From assembly GCF_013374995.1 (NCBI RefSeq), contig NZ_CP056030.1, positions 1 to 64,000 on the forward strand: DNA of 64,000 bases, given 5' to 3'. This stretch comes from Pseudomonas eucalypticola (GTDB lineage Bacteria > Pseudomonadota > Gammaproteobacteria > Pseudomonadales > Pseudomonadaceae). A program made the position numbers and the translations under genes. Below are positions 21,341 through 32,617 of this stretch, piece after piece; the first letter of the stretch is position 1; every line of letters starts with the position of its first letter. Under the pieces are notes generated by a model. The model was not told where the DNA came from, ran no database searches, and saw nothing but the letters and a program-made list of their open reading frames with translations.

Positions 21341-22654
21341 TCAGCTCGGGCGGTGCGCCGCGATCTTGATCAGCTTGGCATAGTAGAAGCCATCGTGGCC
21401 GCCTTCCTGCGCCAGCAATTGGCGGCCGTGCGGCTGTTTGATCCCGGCCGCGGTGGCCAAGTCCAGCTCGCGGGCGCCGGGGGTGCGGGCCAGGAAAGCT
21501 TCGACGACTTCGGTGTTCTCGGTAGGCAGGGTCGAGCACGTGGCGTAGAGCAGTACGCCGCCTACTTCCAGGGTCGGCCACAGGGCATCCAGCAGTTCGC
21601 CCTGTAGCGTGGCCAGGGCCTGAATGTCATCCGGCTTTCGAGTCAGCTTGATGTCCGGGTGGCGTCGGATCACGCCGGTGGCCGAGCATGGTGCGTCCAG
21701 CAGAATGCGCTGGAAGCCTTGGCCGTCCCACCATTCGCCGGTATTGCGGGCGTCACAGGCGATGAGCTGGGCGTCGAGCTTGAGGCGGTCGAGGTTTTCG
21801 CGAACCCGTACCAGGCGCTTGGCCTCCAGGTCGATAGCCACCACGCCCTTGAGCCCGGGCTCGGCTTCCAGCAGGTGGCAGGTCTTGCCGCCAGGGGCGC
21901 AACAGGCATCGAGCACGCGTTGGCCGGGGGCCAGGTCGAGCAGGTCAGCGGCCAGCTGCGCGGCTTCGTCCTGCACGCTGATCCAGCCATCGGTAAAACC
22001 GGGCAGGTCGCGCACGTCGCAGGCCTGTTCCAGAACGATACCGTCCTGGCTGAAAGTGCAAGCGCTGCCAGCCACACCGGCCTGGGCCAGCAGTTGCAGG
22101 TAGGCATCACGGCTATGGTGACGGCGATTGACCCGCAGGATCATCGGCGGGTGGGCATTGTTCGCTGCGCAGATGGCCTCCCATTGCTCGGGCCAGAAGG
22201 CTTTCAGCGACTTTTGCAGCCAGCGCGGGTGGGCGGTACGCACCACCGGGTCACGTTCCATCTCGGCCAGCAGCTCGGCGCTGTCGCGTTGGGCGCGGCG
22301 CAACACGGCGTTGAGCAGGCCTTTTGCCCAAGGTTTTTTCAGCTTGTCGGCACAGCCCACGGTTTCGCTAATGGCTGCATGGGCAGGCACGCGGGTGTAC
22401 AGCAACTGGTAAAGACCGACCAGCAGCAGCGCCTCGACATCGGCGTCAGCGGCCTTGAATGGCTTCTGCAGCAGTTTTTCCGCCAGTGCCGAGAGGCGCG
22501 GCTGCCAACGGGCAGTGCCGAATGCCAGGTCCTGGGTGAAGCCGCGGTCGCGGGCTTCAACCTTGTCCAATTGCAGTGGCAGGGAACTGTTGAGCGACGC
22601 CTTGCCGGTCAGTACGGCGGCCAGGGCGCGGGCAGCGGCGAGACGCGGGTTCAT
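21341..22654 (-). CDS. rsmB: 16S rRNA (cytosine-967-C5)-methyltransferase
   Basis: RsmB (Sun/Fmu) methylates C967 of 16S rRNA. The 437-aa protein has an N-terminal NusB-like domain, the SAM-binding motif [17 protein letters not shown] and the catalytic motif [19 protein letters not shown]. Its start overlaps the fmt stop by 4 bp (ATGA). Confidence 0.97.
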   Translation of the reverse strand: MNPRLAAARALAAVLTGKASLNSSLPLQLDKVEARDRGFTQDLAFGTARWQPRLSALAEKLLQKPFKAADADVEALLLVGLYQLLYTRVPAHAAISETVGCADKLKKPWAKGLLNAVLRRAQRDSAELLAEMERDPVVRTAHPRWLQKSLKAFWPEQWEAICAANNAHPPMILRVNRRHHSRDAYLQLLAQAGVAGSACTFSQDGIVLEQACDVRDLPGFTDGWISVQDEAAQLAADLLDLAPGQRVLDACCAPGGKTCHLLEAEPGLKGVVAIDLEAKRLVRVRENLDRLKLDAQLIACDARNTGEWWDGQGFQRILLDAPCSATGVIRRHPDIKLTRKPDDIQALATLQGELLDALWPTLEVGGVLLYATCSTLPTENTEVVEAFLARTPGARELDLATAAGIKQPHGRQLLAQEGGHDGFYYAKLIKIAAHRPS

Positions 22655-23583
22655 TGGCCGAGCACCGTGCCGACGGCGAACTTCTCGCGGCGGCTATTGA
22701 ACAGGTCACTGAAATTCAGCGGTTTGCCACCGGGCAGTTGCAGGCGGGTCAGGCACAGGGCCTGTTCGCCGCAGGCCACGACCAGGCCATCCTTGCTGGC
22801 GGCCAGAATGGTGCCGGGTTCGCCCTGCCCCTCGGCCAGTTCGGCCGCCAACACCTTCACGGCTTCGCCGTTCAGGGTGCTATGGCAGATAGGCCAGGGG
22901 AAGAATGCACGCACCAGACGCTCCAGCTCATCGGCGGGGCGGGTCCAGTCGATGCGGGCCTCGTCCTTGTTGAGCTTGTGGGCGTAATTGGCCAGCGTGT
23001 CATCCTGCACTTCACCGGGCAGGGTACCCGCGGCCAGGCCGGCGATGGCCTCGATGACCGCCGGTGGGCCCATCTCCGCTAGCCGGTCATGCAGGCTACC
23101 ACCGGTATCGCTGGCGCTGATCGGGGTGCTCACCTTGAGCAGCATCGGCCCGGTGTCCAGGCCGGCCTCCATGCGCATGACAGTGACGCCGCTCTCGGCA
23201 TCACCGGCTTGTACGGCGCGCTGGATCGGCGCCGCACCGCGCCAGCGCGGCAGCAGCGAGGCATGGCTGTTGATGCAACCCAGGCGCGGAATGTCCAGCA
23301 CTGCCTGGGGCAGGATCAGGCCGTAGGCCACCACCACCATCAGGTCAGGCTTGAGCGCGGCCAGTTCAGCCTGGGCGTCTTCGTTGCGCAAGGTGGGCGG
23401 TTGCAGCACGGTAATGCCATGCTCCAGCGCCAGTTGCTTGACCGGGCTGGGCATCAGCTTCTGGCCACGGCCCGCCGGGCGGTCTGGCTGGGTGTAGACG
23501 GCCACCACTTCATAGGGGCTGGCCAGCAGGGCCTTGAGGTGTTCGGCGGCGAATTCGGGCGTGCCCGCGAAGACAATGCGCAT
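22651..23583 (-). CDS. fmt: Methionyl-tRNA formyltransferase
   Basis: Fmt formylates initiator Met-tRNA using 10-formyl-tetrahydrofolate. The 310-aa protein begins [16 protein letters not shown] and has the [20 protein letters not shown] catalytic region and a C-terminal tRNA-binding domain. An ATG two codons upstream (23589) is also possible. It lies downstream of def, the enzyme that later removes the formyl group, but a terminator hairpin separates them. Confidence 0.97.
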   Translation of the reverse strand: MRIVFAGTPEFAAEHLKALLASPYEVVAVYTQPDRPAGRGQKLMPSPVKQLALEHGITVLQPPTLRNEDAQAELAALKPDLMVVVAYGLILPQAVLDIPRLGCINSHASLLPRWRGAAPIQRAVQAGDAESGVTVMRMEAGLDTGPMLLKVSTPISASDTGGSLHDRLAEMGPPAVIEAIAGLAAGTLPGEVQDDTLANYAHKLNKDEARIDWTRPADELERLVRAFFPWPICHSTLNGEAVKVLAAELAEGQGEPGTILAASKDGLVVACGEQALCLTRLQLPGGKPLNFSDLFNSRREKFAVGTVLGQ

Positions 23584-23606
23584 GCTCATGGTTTACTCGC
23601 TGGAAA

Positions 23607-23636
23607 AGAAAAAGGCTTGCCGTGGCAAGCCTTTGG
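23607..23636 (-). terminator. Intercistronic hairpin between def and fmt
   Basis: An 11-bp perfect stem (AAAGGCTTGCC at 23611-23621 and its complement at 23624-23634) with a 2-base loop is followed, on the minus strand, by TTTCTTTT. It lies just after the def stop. It looks like a rho-independent terminator or attenuator, implying that fmt is partly read through or has its own promoter. Confidence 0.8.
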
Positions 23637-23645
23637 GAGGATGGG

Positions 23646-24152
23646 TCAAGCTTGCTGGCGGTGGGCTTTTTCCAGCTTCTTCTTGATCCGGTCACGTTTG
23701 AGGTTGGACAGGTAATCAACGAAGAGCTTGCCATTGAGGTGGTCGCACTCGTGCTGGATGCACACCGCCAGCAGGCCTTCGGCGACCAGCTCGTACGGCT
23801 TGCCGTCGCGGTCCAGGGCCTTGATCTTGACGCGCTGCGGCCGGTCGACGTTCTCGTAGAACCCAGGTACCGACAGACAGCCTTCCTGGTACTGGCCCAT
23901 TTCGTCGGTCAGCGATTCGAACTCGGGGTTGATGAACACCCGCGGCTCGCTGCGATCTTCGCTCAGGTCCATGACCACGATGCGCTTGTGGACGTTGACC
24001 TGCGTGGCGGCCAAGCCGATGCCAGGCGCTTCGTACATGGTTTCAAACATGTCATCGATCAACTGGCGAACTTCGTCGTCCACCACGGCCACAGGCTTGG
24101 CAATGGTGCGCAGACGCGAGTCTGGAAATTCGAGGATGTTTAAAATAGCCAT
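23646..24152 (-). CDS. def: Peptide deformylase
   Basis: Def removes the N-formyl group from nascent proteins. The 168-aa length is typical. Motif I GIGLAATQ, motif [11 protein letters not shown] (metal ligand C92) and motif [12 protein letters not shown] (ligands H134 and H138, catalytic E135) are all intact. The start at 24152 gives the family N terminus [14 protein letters not shown]; a longer reading to 24254 adds unrelated sequence. It is divergent from the LysM gene. Confidence 0.97.
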   Translation of the reverse strand: MAILNILEFPDSRLRTIAKPVAVVDDEVRQLIDDMFETMYEAPGIGLAATQVNVHKRIVVMDLSEDRSEPRVFINPEFESLTDEMGQYQEGCLSVPGFYENVDRPQRVKIKALDRDGKPYELVAEGLLAVCIQHECDHLNGKLFVDYLSNLKRDRIKKKLEKAHRQQA

Positions 24153-24260
24153 ATGCGTATTTGCTGCACTGTGAGGTAAAGTCAAAGGTAGCAGCCGCTG
24201 CAAGGTGTCGGGGGCGGGCTGCCTGTCAAACGTTCTCCCAGGGAGAAAGGCCATTTCGGC

Positions 24261-24279
24261 TGCGTTTCACGTGAACGCA
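24261..24279. promoter_or_regulatory. Degenerate parS-like CACGTG element before the LysM gene
   Basis: GTTTCACGTGAA matches the core of the widely conserved parS consensus (TGTTTCACGTGAAACA), but the flanks differ: about 12 of 16 positions agree. It sits 22 bp upstream of the LysM gene start, so it could instead be an operator. Confidence 0.35.
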
Positions 24280-24300
24280 CATAATAAAGGGATTCACGGC

Positions 24301-25326
24301 ATGAGGAAATCACTACTCGCCCTGCTGCTCATGGCGTGCGCCGGCCTGGCCAACGCCGATGTGCAGCTCAAGGATGGTTATCCACAGCGCTACACGGTGG
24401 TTCAGGGCGACACACTTTGGGACATTTCCGCCAAGTTTCTGCGCCAGCCCTGGCAGTGGCCGCAGATCTGGCATGCCAACCCGCAGATCGCCAACCCGGA
24501 CCTGATCTACCCTGGCGACTCCCTGGTGCTGAGCTACGTCAATGGCCAGCCGCAACTGATGCTGGAGCGCGGCGGCTCCCGCGGCACCATCAAATTGTCA
24601 CCGCGTATTCGCAGCACCCCGGTAGCCGAAGCGATCCCCAGCATTCCGTTGCAATCGATCAACAGCTTCCTGCTCAGCAACCGTATCCTGGACAGCACCC
24701 AGGCGTTCCAGAGCGCCCCGTATATCGTCGCCGGCCAGGGTGAGCGAGTGGTCAGCGGCATGGGCGACCGCATCTACGCCCGGGGCACGTTCGACCCGGC
24801 GCATGCTTCCTACGGCATCTTCCGCCAGGGCAAGGTCTACACCGACCCGGTGACCAAAGAAGTGCTGGGCGTGAATGCCGACAATATGGGCGGCGGTGAA
24901 GTGGTGGCCACCGAGGGCGATATCGCCACTGTGAACCTGCAACGGTCCAACGAAGAAGTTCGCCTGGGCGACCGCTTGTTCGTCAGCGAGGAGCGGCCGG
25001 TCAACTCCACCTTTTTCCCCAGCGCGCCGAGCAACCCGGTGAGCGGTACCATCATTGATGTGCCACGGGGTGTTACGCAGATCGGCAAGTATGACGTGGT
25101 CACCCTCGACCGTGGCAGCCGTGATGGGCTCAGGGAGGGCAACGTGCTGGAGATCTACAAGACCGGTGAAACGGTACGTGACCGGATAACCGGCGAACAG
25201 GTGAAAATACCCGACGAACGGGCCGGGCTGTTGATGGTGTTCCGCACGTACACGAAGCTGAGCTATGGTTTAGTGCTTAACGCCAACCGCTCCCTGGCGG
25301 TCATGGACAAGGTGAAAAATCCTTGA
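24301..25326 (+). CDS. LysM-domain peptidoglycan-binding exported protein
   Basis: The 341-aa protein has a Sec signal peptide (MRKSLLALLLMACAGLANA) and an N-terminal LysM domain (YTVVQGDTLWDISAKFLRQPWQWPQIW...YPGDSLVL, about 28-78). A long C-terminal region follows without a recognisable catalytic motif. It would bind peptidoglycan in the periplasm. It is divergent from def and precedes dprA by 90 bp, an arrangement common in Pseudomonas. An exact DnaA box lies inside it at 24378-24386. Confidence 0.92.
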   Translation: MRKSLLALLLMACAGLANADVQLKDGYPQRYTVVQGDTLWDISAKFLRQPWQWPQIWHANPQIANPDLIYPGDSLVLSYVNGQPQLMLERGGSRGTIKLSPRIRSTPVAEAIPSIPLQSINSFLLSNRILDSTQAFQSAPYIVAGQGERVVSGMGDRIYARGTFDPAHASYGIFRQGKVYTDPVTKEVLGVNADNMGGGEVVATEGDIATVNLQRSNEEVRLGDRLFVSEERPVNSTFFPSAPSNPVSGTIIDVPRGVTQIGKYDVVTLDRGSRDGLREGNVLEIYKTGETVRDRITGEQVKIPDERAGLLMVFRTYTKLSYGLVLNANRSLAVMDKVKNP

Positions 25327-25361
25327 AACACGGGGAAGTTGTCAAACAGTTACCAACAGAG

Positions 25362-25370
25362 TTATCCACA
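25362..25370 (+). other. Intergenic DnaA box (exact TTATCCACA)
   Basis: A perfect 9-mer lies in the 90-bp gap between the LysM gene and dprA, followed by GCTTTTTCCC. It is one of 16 exact matches in the window. Confidence 0.5.
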
Positions 25371-25416
25371 GCTTTTTCCCAGTGATGACCAGGGGCCCTG
25401 AATCAAGGATGATCAG

Positions 25417-26511
25417 ATGCCGCTCTTTGCTTGCACCACCCCCGACACGCACGAACTGGAGGCGCGCCTGCGCCTCCATCGCCTGCCCGACACCGGCCCG
25501 AAACGCTTTCACGGACTGCTGGACACCTTCGGCAGTGCCGCCGAAGCACTGCGCGCGCCCACCAGCGCCTGGCGCAGGCTAGGGCTGTCGGCGGCTGCCT
25601 GCGCCGCCCGTGACAGCCCCGAGGTAAAAACCGGTGCACAGGCTGCAATGGCCTGGCTAGAGCATCCGGACCAGCATTTGCTGATGTGGGACGACCCCGC
25701 CTACCCCGCTCTGCTGGCGCAGATAAGCGACGCGCCACCCTTGCTGTTCATTGCTGGCGACCCTGCCATTCTGGAAAAACCACAGTTGGCGATCGTGGGC
25801 AGCCGGCGTGCTTCGCGACCGGGCCTGGACACCGCCGCAGCGTTTTCCCGTAGCCTGGCGGCGGCAGGTTTTGTCATTACCAGCGGCCTTGCGGCCGGGG
25901 TGGATGGGGTCGCTCATCAGGCGGCCCTGGACGTTGGCGGGTTGACGATCGGCGTGTTGGGCACAGGCATCCAGAAACTTTATCCACAGAAGCACAAAGC
26001 CCTTGCGGCACAAATGGCGGCCTCGGGAAGCGCGGTGGTTTCCGAGTTTCCGCTGGACGCCGCGCCGGTACCCGCCAACTTCCCGCGCCGAAACCGCATC
26101 ATCAGTGGCTTGTCCCTTGGCGTGCTGGTGGTCGAGGCGAGCGTGGCCAGTGGGTCGCTGATTACCGCGCGCCTGGCCAACGAACAGGGCCGCGAGGTGT
26201 ATGCCATTCCTGGCTCCATCCATCACCCGGGCGCGAAAGGCTGCCACCAGTTGATCCGTGATGGCGCGCAGCTGGTCGAGACCGTGGAGCATATCCTTGA
26301 GCCGCTGCGGGGCTGGCAACGGGTGTCAATGCCTGCCCCGGCCATCGACCATCCCTTGCTGAAGCTCCTGCATGCCGCGCCCCAGAGCAGCGAGGCGCTG
26401 GTGCGCTACAGTAATTGGTCGCTGCCCCGGGTACTGGAGGCGCTCACCGAACTTGAATTGGAAGGGCGAGTGGTCAACGAGGCCGGGCGTTGGTTTGCGC
26501 GAATTAGCTAA
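25417..26511 (+). CDS. dprA: DNA processing protein DprA (Smf)
   Basis: DprA protects incoming single-stranded DNA and loads RecA during transformation. The 364-aa protein has an N-terminal SAM-like domain, the Rossmann-fold core with GSRRASRPGLDTAAAFSRSLA...GLAAGVDGVAHQAAL, GRNRIISGLS-type sequence (RRNRIISGLSLGVLVVEA), and a C-terminal winged-helix domain. tsaC follows 36 bp later. Confidence 0.96.
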   Translation: MPLFACTTPDTHELEARLRLHRLPDTGPKRFHGLLDTFGSAAEALRAPTSAWRRLGLSAAACAARDSPEVKTGAQAAMAWLEHPDQHLLMWDDPAYPALLAQISDAPPLLFIAGDPAILEKPQLAIVGSRRASRPGLDTAAAFSRSLAAAGFVITSGLAAGVDGVAHQAALDVGGLTIGVLGTGIQKLYPQKHKALAAQMAASGSAVVSEFPLDAAPVPANFPRRNRIISGLSLGVLVVEASVASGSLITARLANEQGREVYAIPGSIHHPGAKGCHQLIRDGAQLVETVEHILEPLRGWQRVSMPAPAIDHPLLKLLHAAPQSSEALVRYSNWSLPRVLEALTELELEGRVVNEAGRWFARIS

Positions 26512-26547
26512 GTACACTGCTCACAGCCTTTAAGCGGAGTAACAGCA

Positions 26548-27102
26548 ATGGTGAGCAGTTGGCGTGTGCAACAAGTCGCGCGCGATGTCAGAGCGGGCGC
26601 AGTGATTGCCTATCCAACCGAAGCGGTCTGGGGGCTGGGGTGCGACCCATGGGACGAGGAAGCGGTTTACCGGCTGCTGGCGATCAAGTCCCGGCCTGTG
26701 GATAAGGGCTTGATCCTGGTGGCCGATAACATTCGCCAGTTCGATTTCCTGTTCCAGGACTTTCCTGAAGCCTGGATGGACCGCATGGCCAGCACCTGGC
26801 CCGGCCCCAACACCTGGTTGGTGCCGCACCAGGATCTGTTGCCGGAATGGATCACCGGCAAGCACGCCAGCGTGGCCCTGCGGGTCAGCGACCACCCATT
26901 GGTGCGTGAGCTGTGTGCGTTGGTAGGCCCGATCGTTTCCACTTCGGCCAACCCCACCGGTCGCCCGCCTGCCATGTCGCGCCTGCGCATCGAGCAGTAT
27001 TTCCGCGGGCAGGTGGACGTCGTGCTCAATGGTGCGCTGGGTGGGCGCAAGAACCCCAGCGTGATCCGCGACCTGGTGACAGGGGAAGTCATTCGTCCCT
27101 GA
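26548..27102 (+). CDS. tsaC: L-threonylcarbamoyladenylate synthase (TsaC, YrdC/Sua5 family)
   Basis: TsaC makes threonylcarbamoyl-AMP for the t6A37 modification of ANN-decoding tRNAs. The 184-aa protein is one YrdC domain, with [38 protein letters not shown] at the N terminus and [12 protein letters not shown] near the end. It has a good ribosome site (GCGGAG) and follows dprA. Confidence 0.96.
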   Translation: MVSSWRVQQVARDVRAGAVIAYPTEAVWGLGCDPWDEEAVYRLLAIKSRPVDKGLILVADNIRQFDFLFQDFPEAWMDRMASTWPGPNTWLVPHQDLLPEWITGKHASVALRVSDHPLVRELCALVGPIVSTSANPTGRPPAMSRLRIEQYFRGQVDVVLNGALGGRKNPSVIRDLVTGEVIRP

Positions 27103-27132
27103 ATGACAGTGGGCGAACCCTGTAGGCTTAGG

Positions 27133-29188
<2,056 letters not shown>

Positions 29189-29195
29189 CAGCCGC

Positions 29196-29204
29196 TGTGG
29201 ATAA
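29196..29204 (-). other. Intergenic DnaA box (exact TGTGGATAA)
   Basis: A perfect DnaA-box 9-mer on the minus strand lies 7 bp after the hemF stop and 36 bp before aroE. Confidence 0.5.
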
Positions 29205-29240
29205 CCCTTTAGTGCGAGACACAGATTAGGAGTTGGCAGA

Positions 29241-30065
29241 ATGGATCGTTACGTCGTCTTTGGTAACCCGGTGGGCCATAGCAAGTCGCCCGCCATTCAC
29301 CGCCTGTTTGCCGAGCAGACCGGCCAGACCATGGACTACAGCGCCCGCCTGGCCCCCCTCGACGGCTTTACCGACGATGCCCGTGCATTCTTCCAGGAGG
29401 GGCTGGGGGCGAACGTTACCCTGCCGTTCAAGGAAGACGCCTACCGCCTGTGCGACGTGCTTACCCCTCGTGCCCAGCGCGCTGGCGCCGTGAACATGCT
29501 CACGCGCCAGGCCAATGGCAGCATCCGGGGCGATAACACCGACGGTGTGGGCCTGGTCCGCGACCTGATGAACAACGCCGGCGTCGTCTTGAAGGGCAAG
29601 CGCATTCTGCTGCTGGGTGCCGGCGGCGCGGTGCGTGGTGTCGTGGAGCCGATTCTGGAACAGCAACCGGTATCGCTGGTCATCGCCAACCGCACCGTCG
29701 ACAAGGCCGAGTTGCTGGCGCAGATCTTCGCGGGCCTGGGGCCGGTGGCGGCCAGTGGCTTCGACTGGCTGGAAGAGCCTGTGGATATCATTATCAACGC
29801 TACGTCGGCGAGCCTGGCCGGGGACCTGCCGCCCATCAGCAGCAGCCTGATCCAGCCCGGTGTCACCGTGTGCTACGACATGATGTACAGCAAGGAACCG
29901 ACCCCATTCTGCCGCTGGGCCAGCGAGCACGGCGCCGCGCTGGCGCTGGATGGCTTCGGCATGCTGGTGGAACAGGCCGCCGAAGCGTTCACCTACTGGC
30001 GCGGTGTGAACCCGGACTCCAAGGCGGTGCTACAAACCCTGCGCCAGGAGATGGCCGCCGGTTAA
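29241..30065 (+). CDS. aroE: Shikimate dehydrogenase
   Basis: AroE reduces 3-dehydroshikimate to shikimate with NADPH. The 274-aa protein has the substrate-binding [24 protein letters not shown] (catalytic K), and the NADPH-binding [13 protein letters not shown]. Its 3' end overlaps the opposing SulP gene by 4 bp. Confidence 0.97.
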   Translation: MDRYVVFGNPVGHSKSPAIHRLFAEQTGQTMDYSARLAPLDGFTDDARAFFQEGLGANVTLPFKEDAYRLCDVLTPRAQRAGAVNMLTRQANGSIRGDNTDGVGLVRDLMNNAGVVLKGKRILLLGAGGAVRGVVEPILEQQPVSLVIANRTVDKAELLAQIFAGLGPVAASGFDWLEEPVDIIINATSASLAGDLPPISSSLIQPGVTVCYDMMYSKEPTPFCRWASEHGAALALDGFGMLVEQAAEAFTYWRGVNPDSKAVLQTLRQEMAAG

Positions 30066-31630
30066 TGCTCGAACTGGATCGGGCAGTGTTCTGCCCCTTC
30101 CAGCTTGTTCAGCTCTTCGATTACCTGGGCGCGGGCATGGCGCAATGTCAGGCTGCGCGACTGGGCGCGCAGGCGTCGGGCCTCCTGATGCAGCATCTCC
30201 ACCCCTGAATAATCAATGAAGTTGATCTGCTGGGCGTCGATGACCACTCGCAGGCCCTGCGCGCGCTGCAGCCGTACTTGCAGGTAATGGCTGGCGCCGA
30301 AGAAGATCGAACCGCCGACGCGCAACACTTCTTCGTCACCGTCGCGCCATTGCTGTACCCGCGGCTGTGACGTGCGCTTGAGGTAGAAGAACAACGACGC
30401 CAGTACCCCGGCGTAGATCGCGGTCTGCAGTTCCAGCAACAGCGTGGCCAGGCAGGTCAGGGCCATGACCACGAACTCTGAACGGCTTACCCGAAACAGC
30501 GCGCGAATACCGCGATGGTCTATCAGGCCCCAGCTGATGAGCAGGATGCTGCCGGCCATGGCCGGGATTGGAATCTGCGCGATCAACTGGGCGCCGGTCA
30601 CGGCAAACAACGCCACCCACAGTGCCGAGAACACCCCGGCCAGCGGCGAACAGGCGCCCGCCTCAAAGCTCAGGCCTGAGCGCGTGAACGAGCCCGCCGA
30701 TAGCGAGCCAGAGAAGAACGCCCCTACGATGTTCGACAGCCCTTGAGCGCGAACTTCCTGGTTGGCATCGAGCATCTGCTGCGAACGCGTAGCGATGGAG
30801 CGGGCAATGGACAGGCTGGTAACCAGGCCGAGCATACCCACCGCGACAGCGCTTGGCAGGAGTCGCAGTACCAGCGTTGGGTCAGTGGGCAGTGCGCTGA
30901 ACGGCGGTAACTGGCCAACGAAAGCGCTGACCCGTTGTACATGCGCGAACATCGCCGGCCACATCCACGCCACAGCGCTACCACTGACCAGGGCAATCAA
31001 CAGCGTGGGCCAGCGCGGGACCAGGGCTTTGAGCAGCAAGCCCAGGGCCAGGGTGAACAGCCCGAGCATCAGCGAAGCCTTGTCTACCTCGCCCAGATGC
31101 TCGAACAGATTGGCAAGGCTGGCGAATGCCGTGGCCTGGCTGGCCAGGGTGATGCCCATCAGGCTAGGCAGTTGGCCGATGGCGATGACGATGGCGGCAC
31201 CCAAGGTAAAGCCCAGCACCACCGAATGGGAGACAAAATTCACCAGCGCGCCAAAGCGCAGCATGCCCAGCAGCCACTGGAAAATACCCGCCAGGAAGGT
31301 CAGCAGCAGGATAAGCGTGACGTAGTCCTCGCTGGCGGGCACGGCCAAAGGACTCACGCTGGCATACAGCACAATGGAAATGGCCGCCGTGGGCCCGCAG
31401 ATAAGGTGCCAGGACGAACCCCACAAGCAGGCGACCAGCACCGGGATGATCGCCGCATACAGGCCGTACTCGGGCGGCAGGCCGGCGATCAGGGCGTAAG
31501 CGATGGATTGCGGCAGGGCCAGAATGGCACCGCTCAGGCCCACCACCGCATCACGGCTGATACTGGCGCGGGTCTGGCGCGGGAGCCAGGCGAGGAACGG
31601 CAGCAGTTTAGCCAGTCTGGGCCAGCGCAT
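30062..31630 (-). CDS. SulP-family anion transporter with STAS domain
   Basis: The 522-aa protein has about 11-12 membrane spans, the SulP signature region [24 protein letters not shown], and a C-terminal STAS domain ([26 protein letters not shown]). It is probably an inner-membrane sulfate or related anion transporter. Position beside choX-like and betC genes suggests it handles sulfate released by BetC or choline-O-sulfate itself; this is inference from context. The start at 31630 has AGAGAGA before it; an ATG at 31648 is the alternative. Confidence 0.88.
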   Translation of the reverse strand: MRWPRLAKLLPFLAWLPRQTRASISRDAVVGLSGAILALPQSIAYALIAGLPPEYGLYAAIIPVLVACLWGSSWHLICGPTAAISIVLYASVSPLAVPASEDYVTLILLLTFLAGIFQWLLGMLRFGALVNFVSHSVVLGFTLGAAIVIAIGQLPSLMGITLASQATAFASLANLFEHLGEVDKASLMLGLFTLALGLLLKALVPRWPTLLIALVSGSAVAWMWPAMFAHVQRVSAFVGQLPPFSALPTDPTLVLRLLPSAVAVGMLGLVTSLSIARSIATRSQQMLDANQEVRAQGLSNIVGAFFSGSLSAGSFTRSGLSFEAGACSPLAGVFSALWVALFAVTGAQLIAQIPIPAMAGSILLISWGLIDHRGIRALFRVSRSEFVVMALTCLATLLLELQTAIYAGVLASLFFYLKRTSQPRVQQWRDGDEEVLRVGGSIFFGASHYLQVRLQRAQGLRVVIDAQQINFIDYSGVEMLHQEARRLRAQSRSLTLRHARAQVIEELNKLEGAEHCPIQFEH

Positions 31631-31678
31631 TGGTCTCTCTATATTCATTCGTTTTCTGGTAGCTGGCTTCAGGCCTGG

Positions 31679-32599
31679 TTACAGGCGTGTCTTCACTACC
31701 GGCAAGGCATCCTGGCCATCCAGGGTCTTTACCCCATCGAGCCACTTATCGAGCACCGCCGGGTTGGCCTTGATCCACTTTTTCGCCGCGTCCGGGTAGC
31801 TGACCTTGGTGTTGACCACGTCGGCCATGATGCTGTTCTCCATCTCCTGGGTAAAGACAAGGTTGCCCAGCAACTTGGCAACGTTCGGGCACGCCTGTGC
31901 ATAACCCTTGCGGGTCAGGGTATAGACGCTGCCGCTGGAGCCAAAATAGGCCTCGCCACCCGTCAGGTAATGGAGCTTTATTTCCACGTTCATGGGGTGC
32001 GGGGTCCAGCCGAGGAATACCACGAACTGTTTTTTATCCACAGCCCGTCGAACTTGCGAGAGCATCGCCTGCTCGCTGGATTCCACCAGCTTCCATTTGC
32101 CCAGTTGGAACTCGTTTTTCTTGATGATCTGCTGGATCGACAGGTTGGCCGGGGCACCGGAGCCGATACCGTAAATCTTGCTGCCGAATTGTTCAGCGTA
32201 TGTATTGAGGTCGGTAAAGCTGTGCACACCGGCATCCCAGACATAGTCCGGCACCGCAAGGGTGAATTCGGTGCCCTCCAGGTTCTTCGCATACTGGGTC
32301 ACATCCCCGGTGGCCACGAATTTGTCGTAGAAGCCCTGCTGCGCAGGCATCCAGTTGCCCAGGAAGACATCCACCTTGGCATCCTTGAGGCCTCCGTAGG
32401 CGATAGGCACCGCCAGGGTATCGACCTTGGCCGTGTAGCCCATGCCGCCCAGCAGCAGGCCAGCGATGGCATTGGTGGAGGCGATGTCGCTCCAGCCGGG
32501 GTCGGCCATCTGCACGGTGCTGCAGCTTTGTTCGTCGGCCTGCGCGTGCAGGCTGGCTACGGTCAGCAGCGCGAATAGGGCCTGTGTGGATAACTTCAT
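31679..32599 (-). CDS. choX: Choline ABC transporter periplasmic binding protein, ChoX-like
   Basis: The 306-aa protein has a Sec signal peptide (LSTQALFALLTVASLHAQA) and belongs to the OpuAC/ChoX family of quaternary-amine binding proteins (VQMADPGWSDIASTNAIAGLLLGGMGY, FLGNWMPAQQ). It would deliver choline or a choline ester. No permease or ATPase gene lies next to it, so it must share a transporter encoded elsewhere. It lies 18 bp after betC on the same strand. Confidence 0.9.
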   Translation of the reverse strand: MKLSTQALFALLTVASLHAQADEQSCSTVQMADPGWSDIASTNAIAGLLLGGMGYTAKVDTLAVPIAYGGLKDAKVDVFLGNWMPAQQGFYDKFVATGDVTQYAKNLEGTEFTLAVPDYVWDAGVHSFTDLNTYAEQFGSKIYGIGSGAPANLSIQQIIKKNEFQLGKWKLVESSEQAMLSQVRRAVDKKQFVVFLGWTPHPMNVEIKLHYLTGGEAYFGSSGSVYTLTRKGYAQACPNVAKLLGNLVFTQEMENSIMADVVNTKVSYPDAAKKWIKANPAVLDKWLDGVKTLDGQDALPVVKTRL

Positions 32600-32617
32600 C
32601 GGACTTCCCCTCGAACG

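Noticed and set aside
19976..21607. A 543-codon open frame opposite trkA
   Set aside because: Antisense shadow; TrkA has intact nucleotide-binding motifs on the other strand.
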